From Corynebacterium senegalense (lineage in GTDB: Bacteria; Actinomycetota; Actinomycetes; Mycobacteriales; Mycobacteriaceae): a DNA stretch of 64,000 nucleotides. A program made the position numbers and the translations under genes. The stretch spans positions 754,239-818,238 of the forward strand of contig NZ_LS990887.1 in assembly GCF_900411315.1 (NCBI RefSeq), read 5' to 3'. Positions 45,206 through 52,629 of this stretch are shown piece by piece; the first letter of the stretch is position 1, and each line of letters begins with the position of its first letter. The notes under the pieces were generated by a model that did no database searches, was not told the DNA's origin, and saw only the letters and a program-made list of their open reading frames with translations.

Positions 45206-46960
45206 TTAAGCGACCTGTGGTGGAGCGTTCGCGTGTTGAATTTCCGAGAGAAACTCATCAGTCACGCGACGTGTTTCAGGTGGCGTGGGTGGTTTCGGTT
45301 TAATGTCGAAGTTGATGACCAGCCTGTGCAGGTATCGCTTAATGAGTCCGACATTGACGCTGACAGCTCCCAAAGCGACGAACACCGCGTTCGCAGCGAA
45401 ACCACGAATCATCCTCGTTGTCTGATCTCCGATAGATGAGTAGCGACCAGACTTGAGAAGGTCGTTGCGAGACTCAATCGTGTTACGGCCGCGGTGATAC
45501 AACGCAGCCCAGTCCTTGGTGGCCCACGCAGGACCTTGTTGGGCATATTTCGCTCCGATTTCGAGTGGGATACGGAGAGTCTTGTTGCCTTTCAGCAACC
45601 CAGATCGCTGAGCCTTCGGAGGCAAGTCTTTCTCGAAAACTTTCACCGCATTGTCCGCAAAGTTCTCGGGGCGTTTCACACCCGGAAGAAGCACGGTCGT
45701 GTACTTCCCATAGTTAGCGGGATTGTAAAACACAGTTGTGCCGTCACCGGTGACAGTCTTAACGCGAAGCTCGAAAGGTTTCCGCTTCTCGATACGAGCC
45801 GCGAACTGTGCTTCATCAATCCTGCCAGCGTGGAAATCGACACCCGCATTAACAAGATTCTTCGGTATCCCCGCGAGATACCACGTGCCGTCAATGAGAT
45901 CCGCACCTTGATAGTGCATACGGAAACCGAGCGAGTCTCCACGCTGGTCGCCCATCATTTTGTAGCCTGCGAGTCGTAGCGGGATTGCGAGGTTTTCGGG
46001 TTTCGAATTCGGCAGGTAGGCACGGTCACCGATGAAATACCCCTTCGGCATCTCGGGATCGCTAATGATGTGAGACAACGCGTCTTGTGCTCTTTTTCCG
46101 ATGTTGTGGCCTGGTTTGTCGAGGGACATGCCAAGCAGAAGCGATGGCATCTCGTCATTGGTCTTACCGAACGTCATGACCGCCAGTGTTGCCTCATACG
46201 CCCACATCGTTTTGTATGGGTCATCCTCATTCGAGCCATCATGGTTGCCTTCACGCACATACCAGCCCGCGTCGGGCTCAGAGGAAACGCGGCGAGCCCC
46301 GCGAGCAGAGCCAATCCGAGCGGCCTTAATGGGTGTCCCGTCAACCGCGACGTCACCGGCCCATCGATTGAATTCTTCTTCTCCGATGAGTTTCGCTGCG
46401 GCCATGATAAGGCGGTTGTTGAAAAGGGTAAGTCGTTGTCTGCGTGCCTCGACCAGTTCGGGAGAGCGAGTTGCGACTAGGGTGTCGTATTCTTCGCGAG
46501 TGAGGCGTTGCTTGTAGGACATTTCTGGGAAGGGGTCGACCACGCGGAGGATGGCATGATAGGCGTTCCAGAGTTTGTCGTACCACTGTTTACGGCCTTT
46601 GAGGCTCTTGTAGTCAGTTTCACTACGGGCGGGGAATCCAAGGGTTTTTAGGGCGTTATCTGTAGCCTTGTCGCAGATGATGTCGCGGGCCTTCGTTAGG
46701 TGCATTGGCTGGTTGTCGATAGCCAGCATGACCATAAGAAGAAGCACGCTACGGATGGGGATTTCACGTGGCCTGCCGACACCGCCAATGCCGATGCCGT
46801 CTTGTTCGGTCCAGTGCTCGATGAGGTTGATGACCCCAGAATCGTCAACCACGTCAATTGGGGTTCGCAGTTTGGCTACATCGACTTGGTCGAGGTAGAT
46901 AAGTCCAACATCTGATGGGGTTCCATCGGCACGGAGAGCTGAGTGCGTGGAAAATGTCAT
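45206..46960 (-). CDS. DDE transposase (IS1182-like or unclassified)
   Basis: 584 residues. Acidic residues suggesting a DDE/RNase H site are in VAVDGTPIKA, FIGDRAYLP and NTIESRNDLLKSGRYSS. The C-terminus (TTRMIRGFAANAVFVALG) resembles IS4/IS1182-type proteins. The N-terminal part (RPREIPIRSVLLLMVMLAID) resembles the DNA-binding region of such proteins. Clear terminal inverted repeats were not found: the left flank GGCGGTTGTAAGGGAC (split by the IS3 copy) and a GACGGTTGTTTTAGCGAC on the other strand near 47240 share only a short core. Base composition is lower in GC than the flanking core. Confidence 0.72.
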   Translation of the reverse strand: MTFSTHSALRADGTPSDVGLIYLDQVDVAKLRTPIDVVDDSGVINLIEHWTEQDGIGIGGVGRPREIPIRSVLLLMVMLAIDNQPMHLTKARDIICDKATDNALKTLGFPARSETDYKSLKGRKQWYDKLWNAYHAILRVVDPFPEMSYKQRLTREEYDTLVATRSPELVEARRQRLTLFNNRLIMAAAKLIGEEEFNRWAGDVAVDGTPIKAARIGSARGARRVSSEPDAGWYVREGNHDGSNEDDPYKTMWAYEATLAVMTFGKTNDEMPSLLLGMSLDKPGHNIGKRAQDALSHIISDPEMPKGYFIGDRAYLPNSKPENLAIPLRLAGYKMMGDQRGDSLGFRMHYQGADLIDGTWYLAGIPKNLVNAGVDFHAGRIDEAQFAARIEKRKPFELRVKTVTGDGTTVFYNPANYGKYTTVLLPGVKRPENFADNAVKVFEKDLPPKAQRSGLLKGNKTLRIPLEIGAKYAQQGPAWATKDWAALYHRGRNTIESRNDLLKSGRYSSIGDQTTRMIRGFAANAVFVALGAVSVNVGLIKRYLHRLVINFDIKPKPPTPPETRRVTDEFLSEIQHANAPPQVA

Positions 46961-47349
46961 GGGGTGTCACCTCCCCTCGCAGGGCGTTGAGGCGTACAGG
47001 GGTTGCCAGCTTCAACCCCTTGTGTGGTGGTGGGGTGAAGCGGTGCGGGTTCCGCTAGGTGCGGACAAGGATTGGTCGCGGTTAACGCGAAAACAGATAC
47101 TTCGAGGGTGTTACGCGGTCGTAGAGCGGTTCGCTCGATACGAGACGGTGAATAGTGGGCTGTGCATGGTGTGTCCCCTTTCATGGTGAGGAAAGTGGCC
47201 CTTATTGGTCGTTTTGCCGACCGTGCATAGGTGATGATACTGGTCGCTAAAACAACCGTCAAGGCCAAAACCGCAGGCCACCAAACAGTTACCCGCCTGT
47301 TAGCGTGGCGTGGCACGAAACCCACCCAGCACTGACCTACGGTCAATCC
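46961..47349. other. Intergenic stretch upstream of transposase and HTH gene
   Basis: 389 bases without a supported gene. It contains C-rich and G-rich runs next to the transposase start, and near its right end the dyad TGACC-TAC-GGTCA (47333-47345), four bases before the ATG of the HTH gene, a candidate autoregulatory operator. Confidence 0.5.
47333..47345. promoter_or_regulatory. TGACC-N3-GGTCA operator candidate of the HTH gene
   Basis: Perfect 5-bp dyad with a 3-base spacer, placed immediately before the ATG at 47350. Control proteins of type II restriction systems bind dyads with a similar GAC-N-GTC pattern in front of their own gene. Inference. Confidence 0.4.
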
Positions 47350-47691
47350 ATGCCCGCGAAACAGCCCACACCCCGCCAGCTCTACCCAGACTGGCCAACG
47401 TACAAAGTCGATGACCTCGCACATGAACGGGTACGTCAAGCAATCCTGAAACTGCAAGACTTCATGCGAACCTCCACCGAGCTGACCAGCATCAACAAGA
47501 TCGCCCAATACTGCGGCGTCGGAGAATCCACCCTTGCGGATTTCATGGCAGGAAGAGCATGGCCAAGCATCCTCACCCTGGCACAAATCGAAGTCGGTCT
47601 GGGCGAAACCATCTGGCCCATACGTCAACGAATGGACGCACGGGAACGCAGAAGAGAATCGAACAGACTGGGCAAAGAAGCGCACATATAA
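47350..47691 (+). CDS. Small HTH regulator upstream of the EcoRV-like gene
   Basis: 113 residues from the ATG at 47350 (a GTG at 47305 would add 15). The C-terminal half is a Cro/C1-like HTH: SINKIAQYCGVGESTLADFMAGRAWPSILTLAQIEVGLG, ending in TIWP. It aligns by eye with the regulator at 50380-50700 (both have a LYPDW/LYEGW start, an HTH with a following GRAWPS/GAGWPS and a final LGxxxWP). The position just upstream of a restriction gene suggests a control (C) protein that times endonuclease expression. Confidence 0.75.
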   Translation: MPAKQPTPRQLYPDWPTYKVDDLAHERVRQAILKLQDFMRTSTELTSINKIAQYCGVGESTLADFMAGRAWPSILTLAQIEVGLGETIWPIRQRMDARERRRESNRLGKEAHI

Positions 47692-47811
47692 AGGATCACG
47701 GCCAACGCGGTTTCATTTCGAACAAGTCGCATCAGCACAACACAAACACGTCAAAAGCCGCAGGCCCGCGGCCCGCACACATTTTCCCATCTAGCCGGAA
47801 GCCCGGCCACG

Positions 47812-47830
47812 TGTAGGCGACACGCCTACA
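47812..47830. promoter_or_regulatory. Dyad TGTAGGCG-N3-CGCCTACA upstream of the restriction gene
   Basis: Perfect 8-bp inverted repeat with a 3-base spacer (47812-47819, 47823-47830), 45 bases before the GTG of the endonuclease gene. It could be an operator, or with the GC-rich stem just before it a weak terminator of the HTH gene; no T-run follows. Confidence 0.45.
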
Positions 47831-47875
47831 AAACGCCTAACGTGCAACGACACCATCATGCCCTACGGTTGATCT

Positions 47876-48793
47876 GTGATTTCTAGTGATAGCCAGCCAG
47901 TTCCTTCGCCTCAAGAAATTGAAGCGGGGTCACTGCTTGAAAAACACGAGGACAAGGTTGTCACCTCCCTGCTAAGCCTGCTTCCAAAGGACCCTGCAGA
48001 CTGGCAACTCATCGGGATCGTCAACAAGGACAAAGACGTATTCACGTTCGGAAATGACTCCAAAATCGTTGGGCGAGCGTTTGAAGTTATTGCAACCGCC
48101 TACGTCAAGCAGCTGGCTGACAGTCTCGGCTTTAAGTTTCACGAAAGCGAGATTCAAACTGTTTATCCAGATTTCGTACTGGAAAAACCGAATGGTCGCC
48201 TAATAGCTATTGATGTGAAATCGACCTACCGGAACTTCGCCAGCAATGGCAACACCAAGGCATTCAACTTCACCCTCGGAAGCTTCACTAGCTATTTAAG
48301 GAACGGCACCAAGAACATCTACGGTAGCTACGACGATTACGAAGCACACTACGTGTTTGCGTTCCTTTATTCACGAACAAATAGGTTCGAAACCACCAAG
48401 GTATCCATAGACGACATCGACTCGATCAAGCCTGCCTATGAGGATGTTGAAATCGCGTTCATGGAGAAATATCGGCTTGCGGGAGATAAACCGGGTAGTG
48501 GAAACACCGACAACATTGGCACGTTCAAGTCAACCGCGATGGAGCCGTTTCAATATGGGGCTGGGCCGTTCGCACTACTCGGAAATGATGTCTTCGAGCA
48601 CTATTGGCGGAACTATCCACGCAATGCCGACACGGCAAACGAGAAGGCATCGAGGTTTAGGAACCTACCCGGTTACTTCGACTGGTTAGAAAGACAAGAC
48701 GACAGTCCGTTTGACGCTGATACTTTGCGTGAGACTTATGCCGACTATAAAAAATTCGTCACGGCTAAGGGGTGGAAGATATCTCTCAGCTAG
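47876..48793 (+). CDS. EcoRV-family type II restriction endonuclease
   Basis: 305 residues (EcoRV has 245; extra N- and C-terminal segments). The resemblance to R.EcoRV runs through the core: VYPDFVLEKPNGRLIAIDVK gives the PD-(D/E)xK site with D99, D113 and K115; E70 (GRAFEVIA) matches the EcoRV helix glutamate; FTLGSFTSYLRNGTKNIYG matches the EcoRV FTLGGYTSFIRNNTKNI block; and AGDKPGSGNTDNIG matches the recognition loop AGDLAGSGNTTNIG. This predicts cleavage at GATATC or a close variant. All catalytic residues are present and the frame is intact. No methyltransferase gene is found in the window. GTG start, probably leaderless. The stop interlocks (CTAG) with the remnant gene on the other strand. 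Confidence 0.92.
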   Translation: MISSDSQPVPSPQEIEAGSLLEKHEDKVVTSLLSLLPKDPADWQLIGIVNKDKDVFTFGNDSKIVGRAFEVIATAYVKQLADSLGFKFHESEIQTVYPDFVLEKPNGRLIAIDVKSTYRNFASNGNTKAFNFTLGSFTSYLRNGTKNIYGSYDDYEAHYVFAFLYSRTNRFETTKVSIDDIDSIKPAYEDVEIAFMEKYRLAGDKPGSGNTDNIGTFKSTAMEPFQYGAGPFALLGNDVFEHYWRNYPRNADTANEKASRFRNLPGYFDWLERQDDSPFDADTLRETYADYKKFVTAKGWKISLS

Positions 48794-48890
48794 AACAAGG
48801 CAAGTGTTTCTTGTGTTAGCTGCTCATCTTCCTCCACCCTGAAGTGCCCCAGGTTTTGTTCCGTTTGAGTAGATGGGAAAATCTTCGAAC

Positions 48891-49208
48891 ATGCCGAGAA
48901 AATTTGATCAGGATGCAAAGGACCGTGTGGTCCGCCTTGTAGAAGACCGCATCCTGGCGGAGAATATTTCGACACAGGAAGCATGCAAGATCGTGGCACC
49001 AAAGCTGGGCGTCTCGTGGCACACAGCGAGGCAATGGACGCAGGCAGCTCGTCGCGAAGGACGTGTCGTGGAATCAATGCCCGAGGACCTTGCTGCAGAG
49101 AACGCACGGTTGCGTCGAGAGAATCAAGAGCTGCGGGACACCAATGAGTTGTTGAAAGCCGCTTCGGCTTTTTTCGCGTCCGAACTCGACCCAAAACGTC
49201 GGAAATGA
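48891..49208 (+). CDS. IS3-family transposase OrfA (HTH subunit)
   Basis: 105 residues from MPRKFDQDAKDRVVRLVEDR; an ATG at 48873 adds six. HTH (STQEACKIVAPKLGVSWHTARQW) and zipper helix (ENARLRRENQELRDTNELL). -1 frameshift signal TTTTTTC at 49169 before the stop; overlaps orfB by four bases. Confidence 0.9.
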   Translation: MPRKFDQDAKDRVVRLVEDRILAENISTQEACKIVAPKLGVSWHTARQWTQAARREGRVVESMPEDLAAENARLRRENQELRDTNELLKAASAFFASELDPKRRK

Positions 49209-50125
49209 TCCGATTCATCGATGAGTACCGGAATCGTTTCTCAGTCGAGTTCATCTGCCAGACGTTAAACACGCATCGCGAAGGCGGTTTTCTTAGCTCG
49301 CGTGGATACCGCCAATCCAAGGCCCGGGGCTTAAGCTCCCGCGCTCTTCGCGACGCTGCCCTCGTGGAGCATATTCGTGACGTGCATTCCGAAAATTACG
49401 GCGTCTACGGGGTGCGGAAGATGTGGCGCGTGCTGCGCCGCCAGGGCATTGACATTGGACGCGAGCAAACAGCCCGGCTGATGCGCAGCGCTGGACTGTC
49501 CGGCAAGGGCAAAGGTGGGGCACCAATCACAACGCGCAAGCCCAAGGGCCCGGATCTTCGCCCAGACTTGGTAAATCGTGAGTTTAAGGCCCCTGGCCCT
49601 AATCGGCTGTGGGTGGCGGACATTACCTACGTGCGCACTCGAAAAGGCTTTGTGTACACCGCGTTCGTGACCGATGTGTTCTCCCGGAGGATCGTCGGAT
49701 GGGCGCTGTCCGACTCGATGCGCACCGAAGCCTTGCCGCTGCAGGCGCTCAACCAGGCAATCGTGTGCGCCACGGAAACAACGGGCTTGATTCACCATTC
49801 AGACCACGGCTCACAATATGTGAGCATCGTCTACAACGAGCGCTTGGCCGAGCACGGTATCGCAGCGTCCACTGGGACGGTGGGCGACTCCTATGACAAT
49901 GCTTTGGCTGAGAACGTCAACGGCTCCTACAAGAATGAGCTGATTCATAGGCGAACGTGGGCCGATGTCGTCGACGTGGAAATCGCGACGTTCGAGTGGG
50001 TGAATTGGTGGAACGAGTCAAGGCTCCACCAGAGCCTGGGCTACCGCACGCCGGCTGAAGTAGAAGCCGAATTTTGGGAGCACCACCCCAGTCGAGAAAT
50101 AATGGAAATCAAGGCACAAGCCTAG
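49205..50125 (+). CDS. IS3-family transposase OrfB (integrase core)
   Basis: 306 residues, intact. HTH_21-like region (NYGVYGVRKMWRVLRRQGID), then rve core with D (LWVADITYVRT), D (HHSDHGSQYVS) and E (DNALAENVNGSYKNEL). In the -1 frame of orfA. Confidence 0.92.
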   Translation: MIRFIDEYRNRFSVEFICQTLNTHREGGFLSSRGYRQSKARGLSSRALRDAALVEHIRDVHSENYGVYGVRKMWRVLRRQGIDIGREQTARLMRSAGLSGKGKGGAPITTRKPKGPDLRPDLVNREFKAPGPNRLWVADITYVRTRKGFVYTAFVTDVFSRRIVGWALSDSMRTEALPLQALNQAIVCATETTGLIHHSDHGSQYVSIVYNERLAEHGIAASTGTVGDSYDNALAENVNGSYKNELIHRRTWADVVDVEIATFEWVNWWNESRLHQSLGYRTPAEVEAEFWEHHPSREIMEIKAQA

Positions 50126-50379
50126 GAACAAAACCCGGGGCACTTCACTGCGTATTTTTCCGCGTGCTCCACAACCCACGGGCGAACCTGCTGCCACAGG
50201 TGTTCAGGAATATGTTTTGGTGTGTACTCGTGTATCGAGGCCAGTGTTCCTCCAAAAGATAAAGCACTTGATTCAGCCGAGTTCTCGACATAGTGCGTGA
50301 TGTGGAGGATAAGCCGCTAGCCGGGTATCCGGCTACAGTTTTCGCTGCAAGAGGCTAGGGGTTTGCGTAGAGAATCGGC

Positions 50380-50700
50380 CTAGTTTTGTTTCGGCCACAG
50401 ATCACGACCCAGAACTGTTTCAAGACGTGCCACGGTTTCCGCCGAGGGCCAACCAGCCCCGTTCATGAGTTGGTGAAGTACTGCATGGGAGGTGCCGACT
50501 TTGCGGGCAAGGTCACGAAGCGAAGATATTTCCCCGTCGCTCAAAGCATCGTTGAACGCGGTCTGGAAGTTGCGGACGAGACGCAAAAGCTTCTTATCAT
50601 TCACATCACTTACCGCCCCAAGGCTCACATCAGGCCAGCCCTCATACAACGCTGCGTAATCTTTCTTCGGCGGGCGACCCCGAACAGGTGAACCAGACAT
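50380..50700 (-). CDS. Small HTH regulator of the divergent module
   Basis: 106 residues from the ATG at 50700 (GGAG 7 bases before it). The HTH is ISSLRDLARKVGTSHAVLHQLMNGAGWPSAETVARLETVLGRDLWP. Paralogue of the protein at 47350. It diverges from the gene pair at 50885; the shared region contains several GGTC/GACC half-sites, including GGTC-N8-GACC at 50741-50756, suggesting autoregulation and control of the pair. A basic N-terminus (RGRPPKKD) may add DNA contacts. Confidence 0.75.
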   Translation of the reverse strand: MSGSPVRGRPPKKDYAALYEGWPDVSLGAVSDVNDKKLLRLVRNFQTAFNDALSDGEISSLRDLARKVGTSHAVLHQLMNGAGWPSAETVARLETVLGRDLWPKQN

Positions 50701-50870
50701 GCAAAACTCCCAAATCGATTTGCTCGACACGAACGATGTTAGGTCTTTTCACCGACCATCACAACGAGCATTAAGTGGGTCAAAATGCACAAACATTACT
50801 TGTCGACCAAACGCCCACCGAACTTTAAAAATGACCGATCCAGACAACTAACCCAATGTGCTCAACCGCT

Positions 50871-50876
50871 TATACT
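50871..50876 (+). promoter_or_regulatory. -10 box of the divergent gene pair
   Basis: TATACT eight bases before the GTG at 50885, the geometry of a leaderless transcript. No good -35 is seen, which fits regulated expression. Confidence 0.5.
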
Positions 50877-50884
50877 GAACGATT

Positions 50885-52048
50885 GTGACCCAAGCTGATC
50901 CGAACATCGAAACAGTCGCCTCTCTGCATCTAGACGGCGACCGCTTTGAAGATTTCGGAATGCCCGCCGCAAACGCGAAAGAAGTAGCAGCATTAGACGA
51001 GCTTCTCTACCAACTCATTGAACTTCGCTGGCGAGCAAAGCACCCTGAAAGCTCCAAACTGCCGAACAACTTTAGGAAAGCCTACGAGCTTCGCATCAAC
51101 ACTATTGCGAAAGGGTCAGCAACACCACTCCTGGAAAGAAGGCGAAGCACCCCAGAGGACCCAACACTTTTTCCCGCTTCCTCTGACGAATTCACGGAAG
51201 ATTATCGACAGGCAGTGGAGGAGTTAGAAGAAATCCTTCGGCTTGCGTCTGAGCACGGACCACTACCCGACAGTGTTTACGCTTTACCCTTGCCAGCAAT
51301 CCGAAACCTAGGTTCCACTCTTCGCGACGACGAGAAGCTTCAAGTCGGACATGGCAAAGTCAATGACTGGAGTACGAAACCGACCTACACGACCTCCGCC
51401 CGTGAATACATACTTGAGCAGCTTGGTAAACCACAGTTCAAACATGTCACATACAGTGGCCTTGTACGAAGCACAAACGTATCGAACGGCACTTTCAACT
51501 TCGTAGATGTGGCATCCCGTGTTTCAGCAACCGCCACATACGGTCACGGCTTCGAACTCGACATTGATGGCCAAAACGAACAGACATGGGCGTGGGTCGA
51601 AGTTAAAGGGCAAGTCGAATTCACCAATAAATCAAAGTCGCACGTCTTCATTTCAGTTGACAGCATTCGCACGGATCAACTGACTGCTGAATACAACCGC
51701 CTGCAAGACCGACTCAAAGAGATCGGGGAGCTACAGCCAGGCTGGCTTGACGGCGAAGAAGGTGACGGTTTCACCCAGGGTCAACTAGAAAATGCCCATG
51801 CAGTCGTTAAAGCTGCTGTAAATGCGGGCAAGTTACCAAAAACAGTGGTCCCATCGGTTGATGGTGCAATCGTCTTCTCTTGGGTGAGTGGCAACCAGCA
51901 CTTCTCCGTTGAAGTGGAACCCAAAGGTGGATTCTATTTCCACAAGTCCAACACAATCTCAATGAATGCCATCGACCAAGATGTAAAAACACTCACCAAA
52001 CACCCCTCAGACCTCATCACCGAATGGGTAGAGAGGATTGTCGAGTGA
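50885..52048 (+). CDS. Unknown protein A of the island module
   Basis: 387 residues, soluble, no membrane segment. The N-terminal third is helical and charged (EVAALDELLYQLIELRWRAK). A central block SAREYILEQLGKPQFKHV leads to a beta-rich region (FVDVASRVSATATYGHGFEL, TWAWVEVKGQVEFT). The C-terminal part GWLDGEEGDGFTQGQLENAH followed by VPSVDGAIVFSWV and FSVEVEPKGGFYFH is a pattern I recall from uncharacterised proteins encoded beside a small partner, but I cannot name the family. GTG start, leaderless promoter; the stop overlaps the start of protein B (GTGA), so the two probably act together. Codon use is AT-richer than the chromosome. Confidence 0.8.
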   Translation: MTQADPNIETVASLHLDGDRFEDFGMPAANAKEVAALDELLYQLIELRWRAKHPESSKLPNNFRKAYELRINTIAKGSATPLLERRRSTPEDPTLFPASSDEFTEDYRQAVEELEEILRLASEHGPLPDSVYALPLPAIRNLGSTLRDDEKLQVGHGKVNDWSTKPTYTTSAREYILEQLGKPQFKHVTYSGLVRSTNVSNGTFNFVDVASRVSATATYGHGFELDIDGQNEQTWAWVEVKGQVEFTNKSKSHVFISVDSIRTDQLTAEYNRLQDRLKEIGELQPGWLDGEEGDGFTQGQLENAHAVVKAAVNAGKLPKTVVPSVDGAIVFSWVSGNQHFSVEVEPKGGFYFHKSNTISMNAIDQDVKTLTKHPSDLITEWVERIVE

Positions 52049-52530
52049 CTCAACCACAACGGATAACTGAGTCTGAGCAGATAATGCTACGGGTCATTAA
52101 CGCCCAGTTCTTCGACAACGGGGCGGTGACGGAGGAAGCCTTCAGACTCTCTACAAGAGACAAGGGCCAGCTCTCGGTCAATCAAGAAAGCAAAATAACT
52201 CCAAGCGAGGCACTGGAGCAAAAATCCGCGATCCTCCGGGCGAGGAAAGAAAGCGAAGGAAAGCCATTCAACCCACCTCCTGCGGTTGCAAGGATGACTG
52301 TGGGTGAAATTGAGGACATTCCTTTGCCTACCGAGGAGGGCGAGTTACACGATGGCGAGCAATCGGCTCTGTCGGTTTGGGATGACTCGATGCTCGAAGA
52401 CGCACCTGATAGCCACGCCTATATTGATTTTGGGAAGGCGTATCCGTCGAAGAAGCGACTCAAAGCGATCTACAACCGTTTAGCTGCCATCAGCAACCAG
52501 AACGGAAAATTGTTTCGACCTGAGCACTAG
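52045..52530 (+). CDS. Unknown protein B of the island module
   Basis: 161 residues from the GTG at 52045, preceded by GAGAGG. The N-terminal segment IMLRVINAQFFDNGAVTEEAF followed by STRDKGQLSVNQESKITPSE is the most family-like part (pattern: acidic helix, FFxxG, AFR, D-G-LSV). The C-terminal half is loose and ends in AYPSKKRLKAIYNRLAAISN. No enzymatic motif is seen. Coupled to protein A; likely a complex partner or antidote. Confidence 0.75.
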   Translation: MTQPQRITESEQIMLRVINAQFFDNGAVTEEAFRLSTRDKGQLSVNQESKITPSEALEQKSAILRARKESEGKPFNPPPAVARMTVGEIEDIPLPTEEGELHDGEQSALSVWDDSMLEDAPDSHAYIDFGKAYPSKKRLKAIYNRLAAISNQNGKLFRPEH

Positions 52531-52629
52531 CCGTATTACCGGCTAACAAACGAGCATTTCACCTCTTTGTTTTCTTGGGCGATGCCAGTTGGTCAGTTCG
52601 GGAATGTCGTACCTTCTAGCGTCAACTGA

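Larger units (their letters stand above)
48840..50147 (+). mobile_element. IS3-family insertion sequence, copy 2
   Basis: 1308 bp with 23-bp terminal inverted repeats (48840-48862 and 50125-50147) differing at one position, both starting TGAAGTGCCCC. It carries orfA and orfB with a TTTTTTC slippery site at 49169-49175. No target duplication is visible (CCC on the left, CTG on the right), so it may be old or a product of recombination. Related to copy 1 but clearly a different element. Confidence 0.92.
48790..50317 (-). pseudogene. Small gene remnant split by IS3 copy 2
   Basis: Two minus-strand pieces flank the IS3 element. Right piece 50148-50317 reads SSALSFGGTLASIHEYTPKH then IPEHLWQQVRPWVVEHAEKY. 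Left piece 48790-48839 reads VEEDEQLTQETLALF and a stop interlocked with the endonuclease stop. The 5' end is blocked by a TAG at 50318 with no start codon after it, so it was already damaged or begins differently. Together about 73 codons, directly downstream of the HTH gene at 50380. Product unknown; too short for a methyltransferase. Confidence 0.55.

Noticed and set aside
46961..47260. Right-hand terminal inverted repeat of the DDE transposase element.
   Set aside because: Only a seven-base core (CGGTTGT) is shared with the left flank; not enough to set an element boundary.
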